From positions 1 to 6,331 of the forward strand of contig CAYMCP010000108.1 of NCBI GenBank assembly GCA_964388965.1: DNA of 6,331 nucleotides, given 5' to 3'. Source of the DNA: Albibeggiatoa sp964388965. Lineage in GTDB: Bacteria > Pseudomonadota > Gammaproteobacteria > Beggiatoales > Beggiatoaceae. The notes under the pieces were generated by a model, which was given only the letters and a program-made list of their open reading frames with translations, did no database searches and was not told the DNA's origin. Positions 6,321 to 6,331 of this stretch are shown here, in pieces; the stretch's first letter is position 1; each line of letters starts with the position of its first letter. Made by a program: the position numbers and the translations under genes.

Positions 6321-6331
6321 ATTATTTCTCG

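Overview
The window looks like chromosomal DNA from an AT-rich gammaproteobacterium. This rests on the arginine-sensitive type of ArgB, a NudJ-type Nudix hydrolase close to gammaproteobacterial forms, a YfiR-family protein and a NifX/NifB-type cofactor-binding protein. A sulfur-oxidising Thiotrichales-type (Beggiatoa-like) host would fit the base composition and gene mix, but that is inference and no marker gene here settles it. Nothing looks like a phage, insertion sequence, plasmid, CRISPR array or RNA gene, and gene density is high with no gene-free stretch over about 300 bases.

Layout. Left block (minus strand, about 1-1522): argB (acetylglutamate kinase, arginine synthesis), then 120 bases further along the same strand a YfiR/DUF4154-type periplasmic protein. 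The last part of that protein appears to be shifted into another frame right at the window edge. Centre-left (plus strand, 1650-3883): a two-gene unit, divergent from argB, made of an FkbM-family SAM methyltransferase and a 462-residue protein that overlaps it by 4 bases. The second protein has a degenerate methyltransferase-like N-terminus followed by two GNAT-like regions. Centre-right (plus strand, 3977-5645): a short CPA2-type cation:proton antiporter without a regulatory RCK domain, then a NudJ-type Nudix hydrolase 13 bases downstream, closed by a hairpin with a T-run at 5661-5690. Right block (minus strand, 5712-6320): an unrecognised 79-residue protein whose stop codon is embedded in the ribosome-binding site of a NifX/NifB-like protein ending in a natural four-histidine tail.

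How they fit together. Most neighbours are housekeeping or accessory genes without an obvious shared pathway. Three pairs look co-translated: FkbM methyltransferase plus MT-like/GNAT protein (a plausible glycan or lipid modification module), antiporter plus Nudix hydrolase, and 79-residue protein plus NifX-like protein. The observations most worth following up are the apparent frameshift at the YfiR C-terminus and the unusual architecture of the FkbM partner. I do not see convincing evidence of a wholly new system.
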